Origin: Arhodomonas sp052060015
GTDB lineage: Bacteria > Pseudomonadota > Gammaproteobacteria > Nitrococcales > Nitrococcaceae
Reading direction: 5' to 3'
Assembly (NCBI RefSeq): GCF_052060015.1
Contig: NZ_JBPODZ010000006.1
Coordinates: 167,346-231,345, forward strand
Length of the DNA stretch: 64,000 nucleotides
A program made the translations under genes and the position numbers. The notes under the pieces were generated by a model. That model made no database searches. It saw nothing but the letters and a program-made list of their open reading frames with translations, and was not told the DNA's origin. Positions 17,829 through 27,305 of this stretch are shown in pieces (the stretch's first letter is position 1; each line of letters starts with the position of its first letter).

Positions 17829-19315
17829 TGGCGGTAGATCCTCGTGGCGACCAGATCCGCCCAGGCCAGTGGGCTGACGTCGCTGCCGGCCAGCACACCG
17901 ACCCCCAGCGCACCGAGGGCGGTGAAGACCGGGGGCAGGAGCAGAGTCCAGCGGGTCTCGAGCGCGCCGGCGCGGCCCTCATCGTGCCAGTGTCCCGGGA
18001 CGGGCTCGCGGAACCAGGCCCGATAGAGCAGCGGCAGGAAGTACACGGCATTGAGGGCACTGCTTGCCGCCAGCACCGCGATGACCCAACCCATGCCCGC
18101 CTCCAGGGCACCGAGGCCCAAATACCACTTGGTGACGAAGCCCGCGAGCGGGGGGGTGCCGATCATCCCCAGTGCCCCTACGGTGAACGCGGCCATGGTC
18201 AGCGGCATACGACGCCCCACGCCGTCCATTTCATGGACGTGATGGATGCCCAGGGTCTCTGCCAGGTTGCCGGCGCCGAAGAACAGCGTGATCTTCATCA
18301 GGCCCTGGTGGATGATGTGGACGATGCCGCCGACCAGGGCCAGCGGTCCCGCCATCGCCACCCCGAGGGCGATATAGGCCACCTGGCTGACGGTGGAATA
18401 GGCCAGCCGTTTCTTGAGCTCGCCCTGGCGCAGGGCCGCGATCGAGCCCCAGAGGATGGTTACCGAGGCCACTACGGCCAGCCCCGGCAGCAGGCCCAGT
18501 GCGGCGGCGTTGCCCACCCCGTAGACATCATGGACCACGCGTACGACGCCGAAGGCGCCGGCCTTGACCACCGCCACCGCGTGGAGCAGGGCGCTCACCG
18601 GTGCCGGGGCCACCATGGCCTGGGGCAGCCAGCCGTGCAGCGGCACCAGGGCGGCCTTGACGCCGACCCCGGCGATCATCAACCAGAACGTGCCGAAGGC
18701 CGCGGTGGTGGCCAGCGCGTCCACCGCCGGCCCCGGGCCCGCCGCGAAATCCGCCGGACCCGCCAGGGTCTCGAACCACACGATCCCTAGCAGCAGCAGG
18801 GCCCCGCCGCCGAGGGTATAGCGGAGGTAGGCGGCACCGGCGCGGCGGGACTCGGCGGTGCCGCGGTGGATGACCAGCGGGTAGGTGGCAAGCGAAAGCA
18901 GCTCATAGAAAAAGAAAAAGGTCAGCAGGTTGCCCGCCAGGGCGATCCCGGCGGTGGCGGCGACACAGAGGCTGAAGAAGCCGAAGAAGCGGCTGCGGTT
19001 GGGTGAGCCCTCCAGATAGCCGATGGCGTAGATGGTGGTGAACAGCCATAGCAGCGAGGACAGCGAAAGAAAGAGCAGCGCCAGGGCGTCTACCCGCAGG
19101 ACCAACTCGCGACCGGGCAGCCAGGGCAGGGCCGCCTCCAGCCGGGCGCCGTCGGCGACGAGCACCAACATCCCCACCACCAGGGCCAGCTTGAGCAGGG
19201 CCGCCCCCAGGTTCACCCGGGTACGCAGCCGCCGGTGATCCTCCGAGAGGGGAAAGATCAATAACATGGCCGCCAGCGGGATGGTGACGGCGAGGGTAGG
19301 CAGGGCGGCGGTCAC
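17825..19315 (-). CDS. Antiporter-like proton-conducting subunit (MrpD/MbhH-like), second copy
   Basis: 496 residues from GTG 19315, overlapping the stop of the upstream gene. This is the most canonical of the three antiporter subunits: the TM5 Glu is in FYELLSLATYPL, the TM7 Lys in GVKAALVPLHGWLPQAMVAP, a second Lys in VVKAG, and the ELKKRLAYSTVSQ loop is kept. It should form one of the ion-conducting channels of the Mrp/Mbh-like complex in the cytoplasmic membrane. Confidence 0.9.
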   Translation of the reverse strand: MTAALPTLAVTIPLAAMLLIFPLSEDHRRLRTRVNLGAALLKLALVVGMLVLVADGARLEAALPWLPGRELVLRVDALALLFLSLSSLLWLFTTIYAIGYLEGSPNRSRFFGFFSLCVAATAGIALAGNLLTFFFFYELLSLATYPLVIHRGTAESRRAGAAYLRYTLGGGALLLLGIVWFETLAGPADFAAGPGPAVDALATTAAFGTFWLMIAGVGVKAALVPLHGWLPQAMVAPAPVSALLHAVAVVKAGAFGVVRVVHDVYGVGNAAALGLLPGLAVVASVTILWGSIAALRQGELKKRLAYSTVSQVAYIALGVAMAGPLALVGGIVHIIHQGLMKITLFFGAGNLAETLGIHHVHEMDGVGRRMPLTMAAFTVGALGMIGTPPLAGFVTKWYLGLGALEAGMGWVIAVLAASSALNAVYFLPLLYRAWFREPVPGHWHDEGRAGALETRWTLLLPPVFTALGALGVGVLAGSDVSPLAWADLVATRIYRQ

Positions 19316-20724
19316 GGCCCGTCCCCCGCCATCAGCCCTGGCAGCCAGGGCACGGCCACACCCAGGGCCGTGACCGCCAGCGCCAGGCCCAGGGCGGAGT
19401 ATTGCATCAGCCGGCCCGGCGGGACGCCGGCCATGCCGCCGGGTCGAGGATCGAGGGCCGGCTGGAGGATGCGGTAGAGATAGGCCGCCGCGAGCAGCCC
19501 GCCGCCGGCGAGCACCAATGCCAAGGGCCAGTGGCCCGCCTCCATGGCGGTGGTCATCAGGTACCACTTGGCCACAAAGCCCCCGGATGGTGGCAGACCG
19601 GCGAGGCTGACCGCCGCCAGGGCGAAGGTGACGAGGCTCAGGGGCTGCGCCCGCAGGGCACCGGCGGCCGCGGGCCAGCGGTCATGCCCGGCCGCGCGGA
19701 CCACGTTGGCCGCAGCCAGAAAGGCGGCGCCCTTGGCGAGGGCATGGGTCAACGCCATCCATGCCACCCCTGTGGCGGCCAGAGGCGAGTGCCGGAGCAA
19801 CGCCAGGCCGATGGCGAGATAGCCGAGTTGGGCGACCGTGGAGTAGGCCACGATGGCCTTCAGTCGGCCGACCCGCAGGGCCTGCAGCGAGCCCCAGATC
19901 ACCGCGCCGGCACCGGCCGCAGCCAGGACCGCGGTCCCTGGTATGAGGGCCGGGGGTAGGGCATCGAGCCAGCGCCAGGCCAGGTAGATCGCCGCCTTCA
20001 CCACCAAGGCGGAGAGTACGGCACTTACCGGCCCCGGGGCCCGGGCGTGGGCCGGCGGCAGCCAGCCGTGGAGGGGAAAGATCGCCGCCTTGAGCAGCAG
20101 CCCCGTCAGCACCAGCGCCGTGCCGGCGGCGGTGACGGCGCCGCTGGGGGCATCGGCATAGTCGGCCAGGCGCAGGGAACCGGTGGCACCGTAGAATAAG
20201 GCCACACCGGCCAGATACGCCGTGGCCCCGACCAGGGAGAGCATCAGGTAGCGCAGGCCCGCGGCCAGCGCGGCCCGGCCACCCCCCAGGGTCACCAGGG
20301 TGGCGGCGGTGAGGCCGGCGAGCTCCAGGGCGACGTAGGCGTTGAAGGCATCGGCGGTGAGGAATACCGCGTTCAAGGCGGCCCATAACAGCAGCCACAG
20401 CGCCCAGAAGGGGTGGGCCGCGCCGAAATAGCCCCGGGCGTGGATGGTGGCCGCCATGCCGGTGGTTGCCCCGGCAATGAGGAACACCATCGCGGTGCCA
20501 TCCACCGACAGGGCGATGCCCAGCGCCGCGGGCCAGGCCCCGGGGACGAATGGTACCGGCCCGGAGCCCGCCACTAGGATCCCCAGGGCGAGTACGGTTG
20601 CCACGATGCCGAGGCCGCTCGATACACCCGCGGCGGCCCCGGCGGAGGGTCGGAGCCAGGCGGCCACGGCGCCGGCGAGCGGCAGCACCACGGTGAGCAC
20701 GGCGGGCCCCGCGCCGGGGCTCAT
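19312..20724 (-). CDS. mnhD: Antiporter-like proton-conducting subunit (MrpD-like), first copy
   Basis: 470 residues from ATG 20724. It keeps the superfamily channel residues: Glu in ALELAGLTAATL, Lys in LLLKAAIFPLHGWLPPAHAR and VVKAAIYLAWRW, plus the GRLKAIVAYSTVAQLGY loop. It directly follows the MrpC-like gene by a 4-bp ATGA overlap, the usual place for MrpD. The residual alignment could equally be described as NuoN-like. Confidence 0.88.
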   Translation of the reverse strand: MSPGAGPAVLTVVLPLAGAVAAWLRPSAGAAAGVSSGLGIVATVLALGILVAGSGPVPFVPGAWPAALGIALSVDGTAMVFLIAGATTGMAATIHARGYFGAAHPFWALWLLLWAALNAVFLTADAFNAYVALELAGLTAATLVTLGGGRAALAAGLRYLMLSLVGATAYLAGVALFYGATGSLRLADYADAPSGAVTAAGTALVLTGLLLKAAIFPLHGWLPPAHARAPGPVSAVLSALVVKAAIYLAWRWLDALPPALIPGTAVLAAAGAGAVIWGSLQALRVGRLKAIVAYSTVAQLGYLAIGLALLRHSPLAATGVAWMALTHALAKGAAFLAAANVVRAAGHDRWPAAAGALRAQPLSLVTFALAAVSLAGLPPSGGFVAKWYLMTTAMEAGHWPLALVLAGGGLLAAAYLYRILQPALDPRPGGMAGVPPGRLMQYSALGLALAVTALGVAVPWLPGLMAGDGP

Positions 20725-20999
20725 GATTGCCCCTCGTCGCCGTGCTCGGCCAGGCGCACGCCGAATACCAGTGCAACGCCGGTGACCGATACCGCCACCA
20801 CGATGCCGGTGAGCACCAGTGCCCGCGCCACCGGATCCGCGTCGGCACGCTCCGCCGTCGCGACCAGCAGGAGGAAGACCCCGCCGCTGGCGATGTTCAA
20901 CGCCACCAGGCGCCGAACGATGTCCCGGTGGACGAAGGCGGCGGCGCCGCCGAGCACCGTGAGGAACACGCCGGTGGCCAGATAGATGGCAGAGGTCAT
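20721..20999 (-). CDS. mnhC: MrpC/NuoK-like subunit
   Basis: 92 residues with three TM helices (VFLTVLGGAAAF, ALNIASGGVFLLLVATAER, ALVLTGIVVAVSVTGVALVFGVRLAE). The last carries the DPVARALVLTGIVV motif of MrpC/NuoK proteins. It is translationally coupled on both sides: its start overlaps the stop of the upstream gene, and its stop overlaps the mnhD start. Part of the membrane arm of the antiporter complex. Confidence 0.88.
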   Translation of the reverse strand: MTSAIYLATGVFLTVLGGAAAFVHRDIVRRLVALNIASGGVFLLLVATAERADADPVARALVLTGIVVAVSVTGVALVFGVRLAEHGDEGQS

Positions 21000-21904
21000 G
21001 ACGACGCCCCCTCGCTGGGGGCCCCGCCCACGAACACCCGGGTGAGCAGCGTGCCGATGGACAGCGCGGCAGCGGCCTCCACGGTGAGGATCCAGGCCTT
21101 GGACTGTTCGGCCGGCCAGCGAAGCGGTTCGCCCAGGGCGATGCTGGCCAGCGCCGCCAGGGTGAATACACCGAGTCCTGCGGCGCTGGCTGGCCCCTGC
21201 CAGGGTGCGGGGTGGGTGAGGGCGCCGGGATGGTGGGTGAGATGGTGGAAGATCCCGGCGGCGGCCAGCAGCGCCCCGGCCTGAAAGGCGCCACCGGAGC
21301 CGTGGCCGCCGCGCCAGAGGAAATAGACGGCGAGCACCAGCAGGAACGGCCCTACCAGGCCGAGCAGTGCCCGCTGCAAGGCAGCCGCCCGGCCTTGCGC
21401 CGGGGCGCTCGGCGGCCCGAGCGCGGAGACCGCGAGCCCGGCGGCGGAGAGCACGGCCACCTCCAGCAGGGTATCCCAGGCGCGGAAGGCGAGGAGCACG
21501 GCGGTGACCGGGTGGGTGACCCCGGTGGCTGGCAGGCTCGCCGCCATGGGCGCGGGTGAAGCCGCCGGCAGGGCAAGCAGGGCGGGGACACCGGTGGCCG
21601 TGGCCAGGACGGCGCCGATGATCACCGCGGTGAGGCCGCGCCCTGGCGGGTCGGCGGCGGACCCGCAGCGGCGCAGCCGGTCCAGGGCGGCCATGAACAG
21701 CGCCCCGGTGATGCCCGCCCCGATGGCCGCCTCCGCGAGGGCGAGGTCAACGGCGCCGAGTCGCGCCCAGGCCAGGGCCAGCAGCAGCCCGAAGACCACG
21801 AACAGGACGATGGCGCGGAAGCGGCCGGTGCCGGTAAGCGCCGCGATCGCCACGACCGCCAGGGTGAGTGCCAGCAGGGCGTCGAAGAGGCTCAACGTCG
21901 CCAT
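20996..21904 (-). CDS. Fused MbhD (DUF4040)-MnhB subunit
   Basis: 302 residues from ATG 21904. Residues about 1-85 match the DUF4040/MbhD module (the C-terminal part of MrpA in classic Mrp), with GAVDLALAEAAIGAGITGAL. A middle stretch resembles the MbhE-type linker. The C-terminal third is MnhB-like: YFLWRGGHGSGGAFQAGALLAAAG. The archaeal Mbh operon has these as separate D, E and F genes. There is no full-length MrpA anywhere in the operon. Confidence 0.82.
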   Translation of the reverse strand: MATLSLFDALLALTLAVVAIAALTGTGRFRAIVLFVVFGLLLALAWARLGAVDLALAEAAIGAGITGALFMAALDRLRRCGSAADPPGRGLTAVIIGAVLATATGVPALLALPAASPAPMAASLPATGVTHPVTAVLLAFRAWDTLLEVAVLSAAGLAVSALGPPSAPAQGRAAALQRALLGLVGPFLLVLAVYFLWRGGHGSGGAFQAGALLAAAGIFHHLTHHPGALTHPAPWQGPASAAGLGVFTLAALASIALGEPLRWPAEQSKAWILTVEAAAALSIGTLLTRVFVGGAPSEGASS

Positions 21905-22185
21905 GCGGTACGTCCCTCGCGGAGGGCCTCCCCTGCCAAGAGGTGGCAGGCCACGGTGCTCGCCGCCATCATCAGCAACCATACCAGGAACAGGCGCAGC
22001 CCGAGCCAGAACTGGCCCTGATGCATGCCTACCCCCAGCGCCAGCAGTCCGAGGCCGAGATTGTCCGCCTTGGTCAGGGCATGGAGCCGGGTGTAGACAT
22101 CGGGGAAGCGCAACAGTCCGATGCTGCCGCCGAGGAAGAACACGGCCCCGGCAGCCCCGACCAAGATCGCCGCGAGCTCAATCAT
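21892..22185 (-). CDS. mnhG: MrpG/MnhG-like subunit
   Basis: 97 residues from ATG 22185. It has three TM helices and the family segment GSIGLLRFPDVYTRLHALTKADNLG (cited in part), with the conserved RFPDxYTRLH and KADNLG. It is a small membrane subunit required for Mrp complex assembly. The start overlaps the mnhF stop and its end overlaps the next gene, so it is tightly coupled. Confidence 0.93.
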   Translation of the reverse strand: MIELAAILVGAAGAVFFLGGSIGLLRFPDVYTRLHALTKADNLGLGLLALGVGMHQGQFWLGLRLFLVWLLMMAASTVACHLLAGEALREGRTAWRR

Positions 22186-22450
22186 CGGAGGGTGGTCCGG
22201 ATCGCCAGATACGGTGAACGAAGGCGACCACACTCACCGCCGCCAGTGCTGCGAACACCAGGGCCGCGTCCACCAGCACCGGCGTATCGGTGGCCGCCGT
22301 GAGCGCCAGCAGCACCCCGACCCCGCCGCTGCCCAGGAGCTGGGCGGCCATCATCCGGTTCACCGGATCGCCACCAACGGCGACCCGCACCAGCCCCAGT
22401 GCGAGGGAGGCGAGGATGGCGATGGCCACGAGGACCCAGGCCGTGCTCAT
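22178..22450 (-). CDS. mnhF: MrpF/MnhF-like subunit
   Basis: 90 residues from ATG 22450. Three TM helices flank the conserved GGDPVNRMMAAQLLGSGGVG segment, where the DR/NR turn is typical of MrpF, and FVHRIWR closes the protein. It starts at a 4-bp overlap with mnhE. In the Mrp complex it packs against MrpG and MrpE. Confidence 0.92.
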   Translation of the reverse strand: MSTAWVLVAIAILASLALGLVRVAVGGDPVNRMMAAQLLGSGGVGVLLALTAATDTPVLVDAALVFAALAAVSVVAFVHRIWRSGPPSDD

Positions 22451-22953
22451 TGCCGGGGCAGCTCCTCGCCGAAGAGGTCGCCGATCCGGCGCTCGAGCTC
22501 GCGTAGGCTGGCGGTGACCGGTAGCTCCCGGTCGAGGACGTGGACGTTGAGGGCCCCGGTATCCATGCGGGCGGCCAGTGTCCCCGGCAGCAGGCTCACC
22601 GTCGCCGCGAGCAGGTGGCGCGCCGCCGGCGTTCGCAACCGCAGCTCCAGCGTCACCCAGTCCGGGGCCAAGGGGCGGGCCGGGCGCAGGGCGCGGAGTA
22701 GCACGTCCCAGCCACCGGCCAACGAGCGCGCCACGAACCAGGGGGCGAAGCGTAGCCAGCCAAGCGGTCGCAGCGGCCAATCCCCGCTGCCGCGACGCAA
22801 CGACAACACGGTGGCGGCCACCGCCGCGGCCAGCCCGAAGGGTAGTCCGGAGGTGGCCGCATCGGTGAGCACCAGCCAGAGAAGCGAGAACAACAAAAGG
22901 CGGCCGGCGATTGCGGCCCAGGGCGTCCGCAGGGCGATGTAATTGAGCGTCAT
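22447..22953 (-). CDS. mnhE: MrpE/MnhE-like subunit, first gene of the antiporter operon
   Basis: 168 residues from ATG 22953. Two N-terminal TM helices (LLLFSLLWLVLTDAATSGL) are followed by a cytosolic domain with the family motif SLLPGTLAARMDTGALNVHV and the acidic tail. This is the promoter-proximal gene of eight coupled genes (E-F-G-DUF4040/B-C-D-D-D), divergent from csaA with a 96-bp gap. The promoter should lie in that gap, but no convincing hexamers were found. Confidence 0.9.
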   Translation of the reverse strand: MTLNYIALRTPWAAIAGRLLLFSLLWLVLTDAATSGLPFGLAAAVAATVLSLRRGSGDWPLRPLGWLRFAPWFVARSLAGGWDVLLRALRPARPLAPDWVTLELRLRTPAARHLLAATVSLLPGTLAARMDTGALNVHVLDRELPVTASLRELERRIGDLFGEELPRQ

Positions 22954-23049
22954 CCGTGTCCCCGATGCGTGGGCATGCGCTACAGTCCCCTTCGCACGAA
23001 GGCGAACGGTAACCTCGTTGCCGGCGCCGTTCAACGTGGGGAGAGGACC

Positions 23050-23388
23050 ATGGAGACGATCGCTTTCGAGGATTTCCTGAAGGTCGAGTTGCGGGTGGGG
23101 CGCATCGAGCACGCCGAGCCCCTCGCCGGCGCGCGCCGACCCGCCTACCTGCTGCGGGTGGATTTTGGCCCCGAGATCGGGGTGCGCAAGTCCAGCGCCC
23201 AGATCACGGGGCTCTACGAACCAGAGTCGCTGATTGGCCGCCAGGTGGTGGCGGTGGTGAACTTCCCGCCCAAGCAGATCGCTTCGGTGATGTCCGAGTG
23301 CCTGGTCACCGGCTTCCACAACGAGGACGGCGACGTGGCCCTGTGCGTGCCCGACCGCGAGGTGCCCCTGGGTACGCGGTTACTATAG
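23050..23388 (+). CDS. csaA: tRNA-binding protein, CsaA family
   Basis: 112 residues from ATG 23050 (after GGGGAGAGGACC). It is a single OB-fold of the Trbp111/CsaA type, with LKVELRVGRIEHAEP, DFGPEIGVRKSSAQIT, VVAVVNFPPKQIA and SECLVTGF. It binds tRNA non-specifically and is proposed to be a chaperone in some bacteria. Length matches the family (about 110). Monocistronic. Confidence 0.92.
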   Translation: METIAFEDFLKVELRVGRIEHAEPLAGARRPAYLLRVDFGPEIGVRKSSAQITGLYEPESLIGRQVVAVVNFPPKQIASVMSECLVTGFHNEDGDVALCVPDREVPLGTRLL

Positions 23389-23424
23389 GGCCGGGGACGG
23401 ATTCCCCCGACAGGGGGGTTCGGC

Positions 23425-23567
23425 CTGGTGCATTGCGCTTTGCTCCATGCACCCTACGCCCGACGGGCGAGTAGGGCGGACAACGTCCGCCGTCTCGGCT
23501 TGGTGCATTACGCTTCGCTCCATGCACCCTACGCCCGGTCGGGCGGGTAGGGCGGACGAAGTCCGCC
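23425..23567. repeat. Two tandem copies of a composite hairpin repeat
   Basis: Copy 1 (23425-23491) and copy 2 (23500-23567) share the order: GGTGCAT...ATGCACC inverted repeat, CCTACGCCCG, a second small inverted repeat (CGCCCG/CGGGCG) and the palindrome GGCGGACnnnGTCCGCC. They differ at only a few positions and by a 1-bp indel. The element lies between the 3' ends of csaA (+) and the AGCS gene (-), the usual place for REP/MITE-like repeats. Such 'GTGCATTACGCTTCGCTCC' units are common intergenic elements in gammaproteobacteria; mobility is not shown here. Confidence 0.75.
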
Positions 23568-23575
23568 ATTTCCCC

Positions 23576-24931
<1,356 letters not shown>

Positions 24932-25023
24932 GGATGTTCCAAATCCCCTCGGTTGTCTTTGGCGATGAGGGCGCGCAACATACTCGACCTTCTCGTGAAT
25001 GTGAACGCCCCGGGCTGGAGGAT

Positions 25024-26226
25024 ATGCACCCGTACCGAAACATCATCCTGCTCGCGCTGTGCCAGGCGGTGCTGATGACCGGCACCTCCCTGCTGGTCGC
25101 CACCTCGGCACTGGTGGGCGCGCGCCTCGCGGATTCCCCGGTGCTCGCCACGGTACCGCTGGGACTGCAGTTTCTGGCCATGACGGTGGCCACAGTGCCC
25201 GTTTCGCTGTTCATGCAGCGCCGGGGCCGGCGCGCCGGCTTCCTCGTTGGCATGGCCCTGGGGCTGGGTGGGGTGGTCCTGGCGACGTTGGCCATCGCCG
25301 GTGGCCACTTCCTGCTGTTTTGCGTGGCGGCGGTGCTGCTCGGCGCCTTCAACGGCTCCGGGCAGTTCTACCGCTTCGCCGCCGCCGATGTGGCACCGGG
25401 CGGGCGTACCGGCCGGGCCATTTCCCTGGTGCTCGCCGGTGGTATCGTGGCCGGATTCCTCGGTCCCAATCTCGGTGCCTGGACCCGGGGGCTGCTGCCA
25501 GCGGAGTTCGCCGGGAGCTACCTCGTCCTCGGCGGCATCTACCTGGTGGGGCTCGCGGCCATTGCCGCATTGCGCATACCGCTGCCGCCGCGAGCGGCGC
25601 GGGGGGATGGTGGCCGGCCCCTGGGCGTCATCGCCCGCCAGCCGCGCTTTGTGCTCGCAGTGTTGAGCGCCGCCGTCGGCTACGGGGTCATGAACGTGGT
25701 GATGGTGGCCACGCCGCTCGCCATGCAGGGCCACGCCCATCCGTTCACGGAGACCGCCTTCGTCATCCAGTGGCACGTGCTCGCCATGTTCGTGCCCTCG
25801 TTCTTTACTGGCGAGCTGATCCGCCGGCTCGGCGTGTTCACGGTGATGGCCGCCGGTGTCGCCCTGATGCTCGCCTGTGTGGGGGTCAACGCCACCGGCA
25901 GCAGTGTCTGGCACTACTGGAGCGCCCTGGTGTTTCTGGGGGTGGGCTGGAACTTTATGTTCATCGGCGGTACCACCCTGCTCACCGAGACCTACACGGA
26001 GTCGGAGAAGGGCCGGGCACAAGCGTGTAACGACTTCATCGTCTTCGGCACGGTAACCGTGACCGCGCTGTCGTCGGGCTCACTGCTCGATGGTATCGGC
26101 TGGGTGGCGCTTAACCTGACGGTGTTGCCCTTCCTGGCGCTGGTGCTTGCGGGCATCGCGTGGGTGGGGCTTGGCCCCCGCTTCCGAGCGCTGGCGCCTG
26201 CGGCAATGGATGATACGTTGAGCTGA
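25024..26226 (+). CDS. MFS transporter
   Basis: 400 residues from ATG 25024, which follows CTGGAGGAT; an upstream in-frame start overlapping the AGCS 5' end is rejected. Twelve predicted TM helices, with the MFS loop 2-3 basic motif (MQRRGRRAGFLVGMALG) and symmetrical halves around residue 200. The substrate is unknown. It is followed after 22 bp by the DUF2452 gene. Confidence 0.88.
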   Translation: MHPYRNIILLALCQAVLMTGTSLLVATSALVGARLADSPVLATVPLGLQFLAMTVATVPVSLFMQRRGRRAGFLVGMALGLGGVVLATLAIAGGHFLLFCVAAVLLGAFNGSGQFYRFAAADVAPGGRTGRAISLVLAGGIVAGFLGPNLGAWTRGLLPAEFAGSYLVLGGIYLVGLAAIAALRIPLPPRAARGDGGRPLGVIARQPRFVLAVLSAAVGYGVMNVVMVATPLAMQGHAHPFTETAFVIQWHVLAMFVPSFFTGELIRRLGVFTVMAAGVALMLACVGVNATGSSVWHYWSALVFLGVGWNFMFIGGTTLLTETYTESEKGRAQACNDFIVFGTVTVTALSSGSLLDGIGWVALNLTVLPFLALVLAGIAWVGLGPRFRALAPAAMDDTLS

Positions 26227-26248
26227 TGCAGACGAGAGACCAAAAGCC

Positions 26249-26821
26249 ATGAGCAGGAATCCCAACCCCCAGGGCAAGGGTGGGGCACCGGTTCTGGCGA
26301 CGCTTACCGAGCAACGGACGGCCGTTGCCTCGGTCCCCCCCAAGCCTATCGAACAGGTCTCCACGGAGCTGTTCACCTCGTTGTTCGTGCTGGAGAGCGA
26401 GTTCCGCTTCAAGCCCGTGCCGGGCAAGCGCTATCACCTCTATCGCAAGCCCGACCGGTTCTGGCTTTCCATGATCCCGCCGCAGGAGTGGAGCGAGTCC
26501 GTGGCCGGGCGCTATATCGGGGCCTGCGAGTTGCAGTCGGATATGACCTGGACCCTGGAGCTCGCCGACGAGGTGGCGGCGGACCCGGCCTTCCAGCGTT
26601 TCCTGGAGACCAAACGCGACGCCTTCGAGCGACGCTTGCAGGAGGCGGAGACCGTCGATGACGTGCTGCCTGTCCACGAGTCGGGCTTTTCCTTCTACCG
26701 TCGCGCGTTCGCCTTCGCCCTGGCCCATTCCCTGGGGCGTTCCATGTCCCGGGCCGGGATCAGTGGGCTGTCCTACGACGAGGCCCGGGGGCTGCTCTCC
26801 GACCAAGGCGCCGAGGGGTGA
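26249..26821 (+). CDS. DUF2452 family protein
   Basis: 190 residues. The start MSRNPNPQGKGGAPVLATL is the family hallmark, followed by the FRFKPVPGKRYHLYRK and FWLSMIPPQEW strands, an all-helical middle, and a positively charged region. Function is unknown; it is a cytosolic protein of about the usual size for the family. It overlaps or abuts the NfeD-like gene (8 bp), suggesting co-transcription. Confidence 0.75.
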   Translation: MSRNPNPQGKGGAPVLATLTEQRTAVASVPPKPIEQVSTELFTSLFVLESEFRFKPVPGKRYHLYRKPDRFWLSMIPPQEWSESVAGRYIGACELQSDMTWTLELADEVAADPAFQRFLETKRDAFERRLQEAETVDDVLPVHESGFSFYRRAFAFALAHSLGRSMSRAGISGLSYDEARGLLSDQGAEG

Positions 26822-26828
26822 GCGAGCG

Positions 26829-27221
26829 GTGCGGCTGCCCTTGGTAGCCCGCTACGCACTGATCCAGCTCCCGGAGCTCGGGCTGGTGGCGATCGGTCTG
26901 TTGGTGGCGGTTCGAGCCGGGTGGCTGGCGCCGCCCACCGCGGGGCTGATCGCCGCCGGCTGGCTGGTCAAGGACGCCGTGCTCTATCCCCTCTACCGTC
27001 ACGCCCTCCACGACGACGTCCCCACCGGGGCGGCGGCGTTGGTGGGCCGCGAGGGGGTGGCGGTGGGCCGCCTCGACCCGGAGGGTTGGGTCCGGATCGC
27101 CGGGGAGCGCTGGCGGGCGCGGGCCGAGGGCGATGCGGCGGTCGAGCCCGGGGCGGCGGTGGTGGTGATCGCCGCCGCGGGATTGCGGCTGACCGTGCGT
27201 CCCAAAGGCTCGGGTGAGTAG
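26829..27221 (+). CDS. NfeD-like membrane protein
   Basis: 130 residues from GTG 26829. Two TM helices (about 10-55) precede a soluble OB-fold with the NfeD signature LVGREGVAVGRLDPEGWVRI and GERWRARAEGD. Short NfeD proteins usually pair with a stomatin/SPFH protein; none is visible here, so the partner is elsewhere or absent. It follows DUF2452 on the same strand. Confidence 0.82.
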   Translation: MRLPLVARYALIQLPELGLVAIGLLVAVRAGWLAPPTAGLIAAGWLVKDAVLYPLYRHALHDDVPTGAAALVGREGVAVGRLDPEGWVRIAGERWRARAEGDAAVEPGAAVVVIAAAGLRLTVRPKGSGE

Positions 27222-27305
27222 CCGCTCGCGGCCTGGCTTGTCCGACGGGATCGGTTCAGGCAGATTCTCGGCGTCCCCCAATCGGCGGAAGGATCGAAGC
27301 GTCCC

